Source of the DNA: an uncultured Nitrospira sp.
GTDB taxonomy: Bacteria; Nitrospirota; Nitrospiria; Nitrospirales; Nitrospiraceae
Direction of reading: 5' to 3'
NCBI GenBank assembly: GCA_902500755.1
Contig: CABVRV010000038.1
Span: 1-33,777 of the forward strand
DNA length: 33,777 nucleotides
Part shown: piece by piece, positions 23,048 through 30,814 of the stretch
Position numbering within the stretch: the stretch's first letter is position 1
How the letters are laid out: every line of letters begins with the position of its first letter
Made by a program: the position numbers and the translations under genes
Notes under the pieces: generated by a model
Seen by the model: only the letters and a program-made list of their open reading frames with translations
Databases searched by the model: none
Told to the model about the DNA's origin: nothing

Positions 23048-23599
23048 CTACTCTGTAAGAAGTTTGTCTATTGTGGCCCCGGCTTTCTTGAGCGCTTCAG
23101 CAGATTTGGCAAGGTCAGCTTTCGCACGCATTCTATCCGCCTGCCCTAAATCCCTTACAAGCTCCCCGGCTGCCTTGTAGAGCGTAACTGCCGTATCTTT
23201 GTCAGCCTGTTGATTGACTGACAGCTCGCATGCTCGATACAACATCTCACGAGCCAGTAGGACGAGCTGCGTCCGGCCCGCGAGCTGAATGACATTGGAC
23301 GCAAACTCTCCTGAAAACGAACCCTCTCCTGTTACGTTAGACGGTGTGGTGACCTTAAGGTTTTCTGTCACCTTAACTAGTGATTGCAGCGCCACATCTG
23401 GTGCAGGCTCGGCACAGAACTGCATTTTGGACTCTCCTGTCTGCAAGTAAGCACCGCGTAAGTCAGCGGGATATGTGACCGCTGAGACATCGTTCGCTTT
23501 AATACCGAGCACTTTTACGCTCCGTTGTGGGACACCACAAGCCGAGAAGGATATCAAGATAAAAGATAGAGCTATCACCTGCGAAAGTGAACTTCTCAT
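23048..23599 (-). CDS. Lipoprotein of unknown family
   Basis: 183 residues. Signal SQVIALSFILISFSACG ends in a lipobox with Cys at about 21. The mature part carries QFCAEPAPDVALQSLV and a long helical C-terminus (DRMRAKADLAKSAEALKKAG). The GTGEGSF-like region and AREMLYRACELSVNQQADKD suggest an alpha-helical periplasmic domain. The second gene of the - strand cluster, it is closely followed by a 70-residue protein. Confidence 0.75.
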   Translation of the reverse strand: MRSSLSQVIALSFILISFSACGVPQRSVKVLGIKANDVSAVTYPADLRGAYLQTGESKMQFCAEPAPDVALQSLVKVTENLKVTTPSNVTGEGSFSGEFASNVIQLAGRTQLVLLAREMLYRACELSVNQQADKDTAVTLYKAAGELVRDLGQADRMRAKADLAKSAEALKKAGATIDKLLTE

Positions 23600-23753
23600 T
23601 ATATTTTGCCTCCTCGTTTATAAGTGAGACGGGCAGAGCTATCAGTAACTTGCTGTGTCAGATAACTTAGATAACTTGATAGACCGCAGTCTCTGCTTTA
23701 AGTCAGGATGGCTCGTCAAACTCCATCCGTGCTTCATATGCAAGATGAAGCGG

Positions 23754-24455
23754 TTATCGGGTTCGCGAACCATCATCAGGGTGTTTCTGAGCTATAGTTG
23801 AAGGTACGATCATGCCCGCGGAGGGCACTTGGTTGCCGGGTTCATTGCGCGTACCCTTCGGGTCAACGGTTGTATCGATTGCTGCGTTTGTGGTGGTAGC
23901 TTGCTTCATGGCCTGCTGTTGCTGCACGTTCTTTGGTCCCTCCGATCCGAAGTAGAAGCCGATGAGAGTGGCAAAAATTCCAGAGAACACCAGAAATATT
24001 TCGCGGGCATGACGGAAGCGAATTTCCAGCGGCTCCTCCGAGAACAATGATCCGAGTATAAGTGCACCACCGAATGTGAGCGTGCTGATAATGAGGGCGA
24101 ATACCAACAGAAGCCTCGTCCCGTCTGGTGAGTTCACGTCGTTGCCGCTACTTCTTACAAACCAAATCAGCGTCCCGATGACAACAAAGGCAAGAATGGC
24201 GAGGGCGCCGATGCTAAACTTTTTCCCTGTGGTCATGGGCGGTTTGCTTTCCTCGATTCCTGCAAGCTTGTCCGCATTGGATGTAATATCTAAAATGTCT
24301 TTCTCCAAGTCAGGTGGAGGGTTATTCCCTGCTGCCTTATAGCTTGCTAATAATTTCTCTACCTCATTGGCAGCATCCTCCCAAGACGTGGTCTTGTACT
24401 TCTTTGCATAAGCGCGAACCTGTTCAACTTTTAGGGTTAGAGTTTGGGAATTCAT
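23754..24455 (-). CDS. Membrane protein with N-terminal helical domain
   Basis: 233 residues from the ATG at 24455, which follows GGAAGG. The N-terminus (QVRAYAKKYKTTSWEDAANE, about 11-30) is soluble and helical. Three membrane helices follow: ALAILAFVVIGTLIWFV (about 84-100), LLLVFALIISTLTFGGALIL (about 114-133) and IFLVFSGIFATLIGFYFGSE (about 152-170). A polar Gln/Thr-rich tail ends the protein. I know no family name. It is the first gene of the - strand cluster and could be its membrane sensor or scaffold. Confidence 0.72.
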   Translation of the reverse strand: MNSQTLTLKVEQVRAYAKKYKTTSWEDAANEVEKLLASYKAAGNNPPPDLEKDILDITSNADKLAGIEESKPPMTTGKKFSIGALAILAFVVIGTLIWFVRSSGNDVNSPDGTRLLLVFALIISTLTFGGALILGSLFSEEPLEIRFRHAREIFLVFSGIFATLIGFYFGSEGPKNVQQQQAMKQATTTNAAIDTTVDPKGTRNEPGNQVPSAGMIVPSTIAQKHPDDGSRTR

Positions 24456-25173
24456 GGATGCCTTCCTTTCCCTCTGTTCGCATATAAATGATGCGAAGCC
24501 TGAATATTGCCTTAGTGCCACCCGTAGTGCCGCGCAGTGTGCCACGGAGTCTCATCGGGCGGTCAGCGTGACTGTGAGTAAGAGGAACAACAACCCAACG
24601 TTCAATTACAGTGAGCTCCGCATTGAATACCTCTCAAGCTAAATGCGTACCTGAACAAGTGGGACCGGTCATGCTGCTGAAATTGGGCGTCTTCATGCAG
24701 AGTTCTTCTGAGCAAAGGACGGACCACGATGAGTTCGCATGAACTACGTAAATACTCAAGCATTGCGTTCTTGTCGGAGAATTCGAGACCTGCTGAGTGA
24801 ATCTTTTTCGATTCAGGGAGAATCTGAAAGGATTCACAATTGCTTTCGGGTCCGCAGCCAACTGGGACTGCACGTGAGTCCCAAGGTCATTCACACGTCT
24901 TTCGAAGACCGCGTTGCTCAATCGCGGCGTGATAATAGCGCTGGGGAGAGCGCAATGATATGGCTCTTTGGTTTAGGGAATGCAGGATCTATCACAGGCA
25001 GCCTAGATGGCCCTATTTTTCATCGGGCCTAATGGCCGTCGGTATGTCTCAAGCGAGTACGAGAGTAGGGGTGGTGTTGCTTGCAGGCGTATCGTGAAGC
25101 GCAGCTGAGTTTTCCGCAACGACTTAAGTCACACATGTGGCTTTTGAATCAGGACAGGTGATAGGCGAGTTTG
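24456..25173. other. Large intergenic region, no convincing gene
   Basis: 718 bases between divergent-looking neighbours. Frames on both strands lack family features and most lack ribosome sites. The best is a 25-codon frame at 24955-25032 (+), MIWLFGLGNAGSITGSLDGP, preceded by GGGGAGAGCGCA; it may be a truncated gene start. TGAATC-TTTTTC-GATTCA at about 24799-24816 is followed by a second GAATC/GGATTC pair, giving two adjacent hairpins. The 5' end holds the leader of the membrane gene at 24455. Confidence 0.4.
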
Positions 25174-25267
25174 CTATGGAGTCTTGACCGTATCGGGTTT
25201 TGATTCGCTGTCGGGGTTCTTCGTGGTCTTCCCGAAGAGATACCCTGCAATCGCGCCGATTGCCCAT
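25174..25267 (-). pseudogene. Possible small glycine-zipper protein, frame uncertain
   Basis: The reading frame ending at 25174 encodes WAIGAIAGYLFGKTTKNPDS and a charged tail, a typical glycine-zipper membrane peptide. The strong ribosome site GGGAGGAG points to ATG 25267, but that ATG is in another frame. Removing one G from ATGGGCAATC would join them (MAIGAIAGYLFGK). So this may be a frameshifted small gene. Alternatively the gene starts at TTG 25314 or GTG 25296 in the zipper frame without a good ribosome site. Confidence 0.35.
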
Positions 25268-25285
25268 TGGTCCTCCTCCCTTGTT

Positions 25286-25399
25286 CTAATGATCACCCCC
25301 AAAGTGTCCGCCAAAGCCTGGGAAGTCAAAAGTAGAGGTACTGAAGCTGGTGACGTTACCGGCAAGGTTGAAGAAGTCTGGTTGTGGTTGGGGCGACAT
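25286..25399 (-). CDS. Possible 37-residue Gly/Phe-rich peptide
   Basis: A 37-codon frame MSPQPQPDFFNLAGNVTSFS ending FGGHFGGDH, stopping just before the GGGAGGAG site of the next small frame. Its unusual Phe/Gly/Ser composition and position suggest it may be coupled to the downstream frame. No ribosome site is visible, so it could be chance. Confidence 0.25.
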   Translation of the reverse strand: MSPQPQPDFFNLAGNVTSFSTSTFDFPGFGGHFGGDH

Positions 25400-25465
25400 T
25401 GGAGGAATCCGGTGCAAGGCCATTTGTTGCCATAGGGGGTAGTAATGGTGGAAAGCAGGCGGTGC

Positions 25466-25789
25466 TCAGGGGGCGAAAAGTTCCGCAAGCAGGGCGAGGG
25501 TGTGCGTTTGGGTGGATTCATCTATCTTGCCCATGCGTTTAACGAGTCGGCTTTTGTCTACGGTTCGGATCTGATCCAGCACAATCTGCCCTGACCTTCC
25601 TTTGAACCGTACGGGTATACGAGTGGGATAGGACTTTCCCTTCGTCGTCATTGGAGCGACGATGACGGTATCGATATGCTGATTCATTTCGTCCGGTGAG
25701 ATGACGAGGCAGGGTCGGGACTTGCGAATTTCACGGCCTTCGGTGGGATCCAGGCGTACCAGAAAGACATCGAAACGAGATGTTACCAC
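25466..25789 (-). CDS. mazF: MazF/PemK-type toxin (second locus)
   Basis: 107 residues from GTG 25789, which follows GGAAAG; a GTG at 25810 would add seven. Motifs are SRFDVFLVRLDPTEGREIRK, RPCLVISPDEMN, VIVAPMTTKGKSYPTRIPVR and IVLDQIRTVDKSRLVKRMG. The conserved Arg and the Thr of APMTT support an active endoribonuclease. It is more like the ChpB/MazF branch with LDQIRTVDK than the PemK-like protein at 1943. It overlaps the antitoxin stop by a few bases. Confidence 0.9.
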   Translation of the reverse strand: MVTSRFDVFLVRLDPTEGREIRKSRPCLVISPDEMNQHIDTVIVAPMTTKGKSYPTRIPVRFKGRSGQIVLDQIRTVDKSRLVKRMGKIDESTQTHTLALLAELFAP

Positions 25790-26037
25790 GTCCAATCTTT
25801 CCGGTCCCACTTGGAGGTCGAGGCGGACTCGGGATCCAAGAGTTGGTCGTCCTCATGGCGATGCATTTGCTCAAAGGCTTGGCTCCACCCAGCTCGTGCC
25901 TTTGAGACCGACCGAATGACGAGTTGTCCTTGCCGGATTTCTAGATCGACGGCTCCGTGCAGGTGGCACTGCTCAATCACGGTCTTCGGAATCCGGATGC
26001 CTCGGGAATTTCCAATTCTGACAACCCGCGCTTTCAT
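25783..26037 (-). CDS. mazE: MazE-type antitoxin (second locus)
   Basis: 84 residues from ATG 26037, chosen for its GAAGGAGG site and because the AbrB-fold begins there: KARVVRIGNSRGIRIPKTVI, then VDLEIRQGQLVIRSVS. The C-terminal tail (about 55-84) would wrap MazF. An imperfect dyad GGTAATTAC, then GCATTACTGCC at 26071-26094 lies upstream, with TTGACA on the - strand at 26102-26097, a likely regulatory region. Confidence 0.88.
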   Translation of the reverse strand: MKARVVRIGNSRGIRIPKTVIEQCHLHGAVDLEIRQGQLVIRSVSKARAGWSQAFEQMHRHEDDQLLDPESASTSKWDRKDWTW

Positions 26038-26070
26038 CACGCCTCCTTCGCGTAGAGTTCTCTTATGGAT

Positions 26071-26102
26071 GGTAATTACATTGGCATTACTGCCTTTGTC
26101 AA
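26071..26102 (-). promoter_or_regulatory. Candidate promoter/operator of second mazEF
   Basis: On the - strand a -35-like TTGACA (26102-26097) is followed by an imperfect inverted repeat (GGCAGTAATGCC and GTAATTACC segments). The -10 is poor. The position ahead of mazE and the dyad suggest autoregulation. Confidence 0.35.
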
Positions 26103-26145
26103 GCTTGTTGGCGAGGTCTTCATTGAGAGAGAAGGCCCTCGCTGA

Positions 26146-26454
26146 GGTCGTCGGCAACGGCAGCCTGCCACCCCTCCGCCGGCTGCCATGTCGGCGGTTG
26201 ATGTCTTAGGGAAGCTGGAAGGGCTCGTCGCGAAGAATCCGCAGAAGCTGAATTGGAAGTCATCGATCGTGGACTTGATGAAGCTCTTGAATTTGGACAG
26301 CCGCCTTACGGCACGGAAAGAGCTTGCGACCGAATTGAGGTGTCCCGCAGATAAGATGGGCGATTCAGCTCAGATGAATTTGTGACTGCACAAGGCGGTA
26401 CTGCAGAAATTGGCGCCGAATGGAGGAAACATTCCCAAAGAGCTTCTGAGCTGA
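26146..26454 (+). pseudogene. DUF3597 C-terminal remnant with internal TGA
   Basis: The frame encodes the DUF3597 C-terminal domain: VDVLGKLEGLVAKNPQKLNW, SSIVDLMKLLNLDSRL, ARKELATELRCPAD, DSAQMNL, a TGA at 26383-26385, then LHKAVLQKLAPNGGNIPKEL. In the family the stop position is Trp (MN-x-W-LHK), so TGG has become TGA. The 5' end is also missing: an in-frame TGA at 26143 precedes a Pro-rich linker (QRQPATPPPAAM). The remaining sequence has kept codon structure after the stop, so the change is recent. Readthrough is possible but not supported by anything visible. Confidence 0.75.
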
Positions 26455-26475
26455 AGCAGCCACGGCGGGTGAACG

Positions 26476-26934
26476 TTACTTTCCTCGCTCGCTATCGATC
26501 AGGACCGGACGGGAGACGCTCAGCCGGTGAGGTGCTTCCGTGATGACCAAGGGTGTTTGTTCGAGCTCATCGACCACCGGATGGGAGCCCATGTCGATCG
26601 ATCCTTTAAAGAAGGCTCCTTCTTCCATCGAAAAAGACGGAGAGGACACGTCGCCAAGCAGAACGGCAGGCTTGAGCAACTGAATTTTTCCGGTTGCGGT
26701 CACGTTCCCATGGATCTTTCCTCTGTTCACGACGGTTTCAGCGATAATTGAGCCTCGAATAATCGCATTCTCCCCAATCACGAGCATCCCCTTCGCGTGA
26801 ATTTCTCCCTCGATAGAACTGTCGAGCTGGACGGTACTATGAAAGTGGACGATGCCTTTGAACGTGACATCTTTCCCTAGAACTGTAAAATTTCCGCTCT
26901 CGGGTTCCATCTCGCCTCGCTTTTTGTCCCACAT
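26476..26934 (-). CDS. Bactofilin
   Basis: 152 residues. The polymer-forming beta-helix is visible as regularly spaced short strands: NFTVLGKDVTFKGIVHFHST, then VQLDSSIEGEIHAKGMLVIG, IIRGSIIAETVVNRGKIHGN and VTATGKIQLLKPAVLLGDVS. Bactofilins (DUF583) assemble nucleotide-free filaments near the membrane for cell shape or protein positioning. The N-terminal tail (MWDKKRGEMEPESGN) and the C-terminal tail (about 115-152) are disordered-looking. GAGGA precedes the ATG at 26934. It is monocistronic on the - strand. Confidence 0.93.
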   Translation of the reverse strand: MWDKKRGEMEPESGNFTVLGKDVTFKGIVHFHSTVQLDSSIEGEIHAKGMLVIGENAIIRGSIIAETVVNRGKIHGNVTATGKIQLLKPAVLLGDVSSPSFSMEEGAFFKGSIDMGSHPVVDELEQTPLVITEAPHRLSVSRPVLIDSERGK

Positions 26935-27116
26935 AATGACGATCCTCTTTTAGCTGGAGATAAGGTAGTCGATACCAGTTCTGTTCGTGGACTACACATG
27001 CCTGTCACCGTAATCGGCGGCGGTCGCTTGTGCGCTGTGTCAGTAGAGAGTGAACGACAACATACAGGAGTCGGCAGTAAGAATCAAAGGCTGATTTGAA
27101 GGAAGGGACGAGGAGG

Positions 27117-27389
27117 TTATTTCTTATCAGATGTTCGTGGATGAGTTCGTGTCTTTTCCGAACTATTCGCACCAACGGACTTGAGGGCCTTCCCAACTGC
27201 GGGCCCGATCTTGGGAATTTCTTTTTCGATGTTGTGCGCGGCACCTCGTACTCCACGCGCGAGATCGTCGACGGTCAGGCCTTTGCTCCGTTCGGTCTGC
27301 TGCGAGTCGGCTGCCGATGTAACGCTTCCCATAGCTAGAAGAACGGTCAGGAGCCAGAAAGGCACGGTGGTCATGGCGTGTGGACTCAT
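27117..27389 (-). CDS. Small secreted hypothetical protein
   Basis: 90 residues from ATG 27389. The signal peptide (VPFWLLTVLLAMGSVTSA, cleavage before ADS near residue 27) leads to a helical, basic mature part (RGAAHNIEKEIPKIGPAVGK). A TATAGT at 27401-27396 is only about seven bases before the ATG, so the mRNA may be leaderless; no ribosome site is present. A second ATG lies 15 bases downstream. Function unknown. Confidence 0.6.
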   Translation of the reverse strand: MSPHAMTTVPFWLLTVLLAMGSVTSAADSQQTERSKGLTVDDLARGVRGAAHNIEKEIPKIGPAVGKALKSVGANSSEKTRTHPRTSDKK

Positions 27390-27508
27390 AGCATCACTAT
27401 AGCATACGAAGAGAGAACCGCTGTCTTGACCCGTCGGATGGAGTATTCGGCTGGGATCGCGTATGATCGCACGGGTCTCCAACCGGTATATCAGGAGGAC
27501 AGTATTCG

Positions 27509-27895
27509 ATGGATGTCGATGCGTCATCACGATGGTTCGTACTGATCGGCTGTGTCAGTGCTGGATTGGGCGTGGCAGCAGGCGCATTCGGCGCTCATAT
27601 GCTCAAGGAGATCCTGGAGCCATCAATGTTGGCCGTGTACGATACGGCGACCCGTTACCAGATGTATCACGCCTTCGGCATGGTCCTGAGTGGGTTTGCG
27701 GTTCGCATTGGACGCGACCCAGGCGCAGCTAAAGCCGGGTGGTTATTTCTTGCAGGGACGTTCTTGTTCTGCGGAAGTCTGTACGGAGTCTCGTTACTGG
27801 GTATCCGCTGGCTGGGCGCTGTGACGCCAATCGGAGGCGTGCTGTTTATTGTGGGGTGGGTGATACTGGGTTGGCGCGCCTGGCGCGCGGCATGA
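27509..27895 (+). CDS. DUF423 membrane protein (YgdD type)
   Basis: 128 residues with AGGAGG before the ATG. Four membrane helices and the family motif GVAAGAFGAHMLKEIL, then ATRYQMYHAFGMVLSGFAVR and FCGSLYGVSLLG, VTPIGGVLFIVGWVILGW. It is an inner-membrane protein found across bacteria, with no agreed function. It is convergent with the secreted-protein gene that follows. Confidence 0.95.
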   Translation: MDVDASSRWFVLIGCVSAGLGVAAGAFGAHMLKEILEPSMLAVYDTATRYQMYHAFGMVLSGFAVRIGRDPGAAKAGWLFLAGTFLFCGSLYGVSLLGIRWLGAVTPIGGVLFIVGWVILGWRAWRAA

Positions 27896-27907
27896 TGTTG
27901 AAGAAGT

Positions 27908-28900
27908 CTAAGGCTGGCAGGCAGCGGTTCGCTTACCGGTAATCGGTCCCCATCCTCCGGTATTGTTCACAAACGACCCTTCGATCTTTGCATCATCTTT
28001 AATGAACAACAGGCTGTCTTCCTGAATGCGCCCGTTCTGTTCCCATCTCAAATAAATCGCATCCCCAAGGACAATGGTCTCTGCCGGCGTTGCGGCATTA
28101 GCCGATGTGTGACCAGCTGGAGGAAACATCACGACAGCCTTCTGCTCTCCATGGTTTTGGTGATTATGGATGGTCCATTGCCAGGTTCCGCAGAGTCGAG
28201 CGAGACCTTTGGCTTGCCGGATGCGGTCTTTCCATTCGTGAATATCCCACCAGGCCTTGGTTGCCTGCCGACTGGCCTCAAATGCCGTACGCTGGGCAAC
28301 CAACAGCAGTTCAGTGTTGTGTTGGTCGGAACGTTTCTCAGAGGTACCAGTACCGATGGCCTGGTTTTCTTGAGAGGGACGGAATACGTCGGAGAGCGAT
28401 GCGCTCCGGCTACGACGCTGCAACCAATCTTGTCGGGCCGCAGGAAGTGAACCGGCGGTCGAGGATGAGTGTGCGTCACGGCCGACGGATTCGGCAAGTT
28501 GCCACGCAGCCAGCGCACCCATCAATTCAGAGACCGACTCCGATAATTCAGCCAATCTGAGTTCCTTGACGATCTTACTCGGAAGTCGTGTGGCTCCCAG
28601 CGCTCCTGCGGCATCCTTTAAACCCAGCGCGGGGCCGACGGTCGTTGTAAACAGCGTCATGGCTTTTTCATCCGAGTCGATTGCTGCGAGTTGCTCGGCA
28701 CGTTGAGCAACCACGTCGGCCAATAACATCGGTGACGTCTGGTCCTCTGCTCCTGCGAGTGAGGGGAGGAGGGTCACGAATCCAACAATCAACAGGCATC
28801 GAACGCCCGCTAAGGTCAGGCGGTACCGAGTACGAAGGTGTTGTCGGTCATCAACCTGTGGGTGAATCAGAAGTGGAAGAGGGCAACTGCTTCGCGTCAT
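27908..28900 (-). CDS. Secreted hypothetical protein
   Basis: 330 residues from the ATG at 28900, whose ATGA overlaps the stop of the dienelactone-hydrolase-like gene; a TTG at 28915 is the alternative. A longer-than-usual polar N-terminus precedes the signal helix (GVRCLLIVGFVTLLPSLAGA). The mature protein is helical to about residue 240, then has a small beta-rich domain (LCGTWQWTIHNHQ, then VMFPPAG, IYLRWEQNG, DDAKIEGSFVNN, GWGPITGKR), which resembles a lipocalin-like tail with conserved Trp and Gly. Periplasmic; role unknown. Translational coupling suggests it works with the preceding gene. Confidence 0.72.
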   Translation of the reverse strand: MTRSSCPLPLLIHPQVDDRQHLRTRYRLTLAGVRCLLIVGFVTLLPSLAGAEDQTSPMLLADVVAQRAEQLAAIDSDEKAMTLFTTTVGPALGLKDAAGALGATRLPSKIVKELRLAELSESVSELMGALAAWQLAESVGRDAHSSSTAGSLPAARQDWLQRRSRSASLSDVFRPSQENQAIGTGTSEKRSDQHNTELLLVAQRTAFEASRQATKAWWDIHEWKDRIRQAKGLARLCGTWQWTIHNHQNHGEQKAVVMFPPAGHTSANAATPAETIVLGDAIYLRWEQNGRIQEDSLLFIKDDAKIEGSFVNNTGGWGPITGKRTAACQP

Positions 28901-29697
28901 GTTCCTTGGAAGCAAGCCTTCAAAAAGCTCGCGGTGCGCTCCCAGGCGAGGGTCGAACTGTCCGCATCATAGACGCTCGGCTTCATCTCGTTACAAAAGG
29001 CCTGGGAGGCTTCCGGGTAGAGATGAATTTCGACCCGCTTGGCATATTCCGTCGAGGTGCATCGGAACTGCTCGATGTCCGCTGGTGTGGCCCAAGCGTC
29101 TTTTCCTGCCTGGTGATACAGGACCGGTGAAAAGAGATAGTTCAACAGCTCTTTGGATGCGACCATCTTGCCGTAATACGACACAGCCGCGCGTAACCGT
29201 TTCCGCTGACAGGCAAAACTCAACGCATAGGACCCGCCCATTCCGTACCCGACGACTCCGTGGATGTTTTTCTTTGTGATGATGCGCGTATTGAGATATT
29301 CGCAGCAGGAATTGATATCGGTGAGGACCTGTGCCTCATTCTGTCGTTCCAGCAGCGCGGCCGCGACGTCGTCACTGGCGGTGACCATCCCACCCTGCCG
29401 GCCATAGAGATTCGGGAGGATCACCATGTAGCCTTCACAGGCAAGTCTGGCTCCCAGGTCTTTCATCTGCCCGGTTAAGCCCCACCAGTCGTGCAAGAGC
29501 ACAAGCCCTGGATAGGTGCCAGATAGTTGCGGCCAGAATAACAGACAATCGACTTGATGCTCCTTGGGCATCTTGGACTTGAAGTAAGGATCGACCATCT
29601 GATCGGTATGCGTAGGAATCGGCACGCCGCTTGGGAAACGCGCGGTTCCTGTTCCGATCTGATCCAATGTGAATGGAGCGGGGTGTGTTGTGAGCAT
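28897..29697 (-). CDS. Dienelactone-hydrolase-fold protein lacking catalytic Cys and His
   Basis: 266 residues of clear dienelactone hydrolase fold: LVLLHDWWGLTGQMKDLGAR (67-86), VILPNLYGR, VVGYGMGGSYALSF and VLYHQAGKDAW. The nucleophile elbow, normally GxCxGG, reads G-Y-G-M-G-G, so Cys is Gly152. The His of the usual YPGAGHGF is Gln232 (YPEASQAF). Asp200 is kept, and the Glu of the HEWWGL strand is Asp. It therefore looks like a pseudoenzyme, perhaps a binding protein. No signal peptide is seen, so it is cytosolic. AAGG lies before ATG 29697. It is coupled to the secreted protein gene by ATGA. Confidence 0.85.
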   Translation of the reverse strand: MLTTHPAPFTLDQIGTGTARFPSGVPIPTHTDQMVDPYFKSKMPKEHQVDCLLFWPQLSGTYPGLVLLHDWWGLTGQMKDLGARLACEGYMVILPNLYGRQGGMVTASDDVAAALLERQNEAQVLTDINSCCEYLNTRIITKKNIHGVVGYGMGGSYALSFACQRKRLRAAVSYYGKMVASKELLNYLFSPVLYHQAGKDAWATPADIEQFRCTSTEYAKRVEIHLYPEASQAFCNEMKPSVYDADSSTLAWERTASFLKACFQGT

Positions 29698-29830
29698 GGT
29701 TGGAATGCCTTCAGAGAAGCGGCCTTGTACTCAGTGTCACGTTTACTATATGAAGCCGCTTGCGGGAATGTCAAATACGTGCCGATGATGTCTACCCGCG
29801 AACATTCTATCTCATCCAGTGGGGAGGGGC

Positions 29831-30814
29831 ATGGCTTCTGATCGCATCGGAGTCGGGTTGATCGGAGTAGGCCGGCATGGGCTTCGGTACGCCCGGCATA
29901 TCGTCAACGATCTGCCAACCGCGTCCCTTCGGGCCGTCTGTCGGCAACGCCCTGAGCAGGGATTCGGTCTTCCCGGTGCCCAGCCGATCAAAGTCTACGG
30001 AAAGGCAGAGTCGTTGATAGTTGATCCTGCCGTTGATGTGGTCATTGTGGTGACTCCTCCCCTATATGTTCGGGACATCTGTCGGTTGGCGGTCCAAGCT
30101 CGCAAGCCGGTGTTAATTGAAAAACCACTGGCCACGACGGTTGCTGACGCCGGCGCGATGGTGACCATGGCTCGCGAAGCCGCGGTCCCGCTGATGACGG
30201 CGCATACGCTTCGGTTCGACAATGCGATTCAGCAGATGAAGACGCTCCAGTATCGTATTGGACGGTCCGAACGACTCCATCTCATCAGTCGCATCGAGAA
30301 GCGGAAAACCGCCCCAGGTCATGCCGATGGCTACGGCAAGCGAGGGGCGTTGCTGGAATTCGGTGTCCATATGCTTGATCTCGTTCGGTTCTTGACGGGT
30401 GAAGAGGTGAACGAGGTGCGTTGCACGATGGACGTGCGCCCAACTGTATCACCGGAAACCGCTGCGTCGATTCGTCTCGAGACGTCCGGAGGAACAACGT
30501 GCCATATAGAAATTGATCGAGTACCAACAGGCCGGGTCGGTCGAGCAGACTGGTGGGGGGCCGAGGGACGACTGGAAGTCGACTGGGCAGGGTGCCGAGT
30601 ACGCTGCTGCGACGGCACCGGAACCCATGAATTCGATCCGCCTCCCTCTCAAACGGTCCTTGCCACAGTTATGGCCTTTCTGCAGGCTGTGCGAGAGAAC
30701 ACGCCCATGCCTATTACGGGAGAGGATGGATGGCGGGCCGTAGAAATCGCCGAGGCCTGCTACCAGTCTGCACAACTCGGTGGAGCTCCGGTCACCCTTC
30801 CCATCTCAATTTAA
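29831..30814 (+). CDS. Gfo/Idh/MocA-family oxidoreductase
   Basis: 327 residues from ATG 29831 after GGGGAGGGG. N-terminal Rossmann domain: IGVGLIGVGRHGLRYARHI with G12-x-G14-x-x-G17, then DVVIVVTPPLYV and PVLIEKPLATT (Glu97-Lys98-Pro99, the conserved catalytic Lys). The C-terminal domain carries LLEFGVHMLDLVRFLTGEEV with the His-Asp pair and ends with GEDGWRAVEIAEACYQSAQ. NAD(P)-dependent oxidation or reduction of a sugar-type substrate is expected; the substrate cannot be read. It is convergent with the RAM-domain gene, the stops overlapping by a few bases. Confidence 0.92.
   Translation: MASDRIGVGLIGVGRHGLRYARHIVNDLPTASLRAVCRQRPEQGFGLPGAQPIKVYGKAESLIVDPAVDVVIVVTPPLYVRDICRLAVQARKPVLIEKPLATTVADAGAMVTMAREAAVPLMTAHTLRFDNAIQQMKTLQYRIGRSERLHLISRIEKRKTAPGHADGYGKRGALLEFGVHMLDLVRFLTGEEVNEVRCTMDVRPTVSPETAASIRLETSGGTTCHIEIDRVPTGRVGRADWWGAEGRLEVDWAGCRVRCCDGTGTHEFDPPPSQTVLATVMAFLQAVRENTPMPITGEDGWRAVEIAEACYQSAQLGGAPVTLPISI

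Noticed and set aside
24634-25032. Overlapping frames on both strands in the 24.5-25.2 kb gap
   Set aside because: Neither the 95-codon - frame nor the 97-codon + frame has family features or a good ribosome site. Only the short 24955-25032 frame has one.
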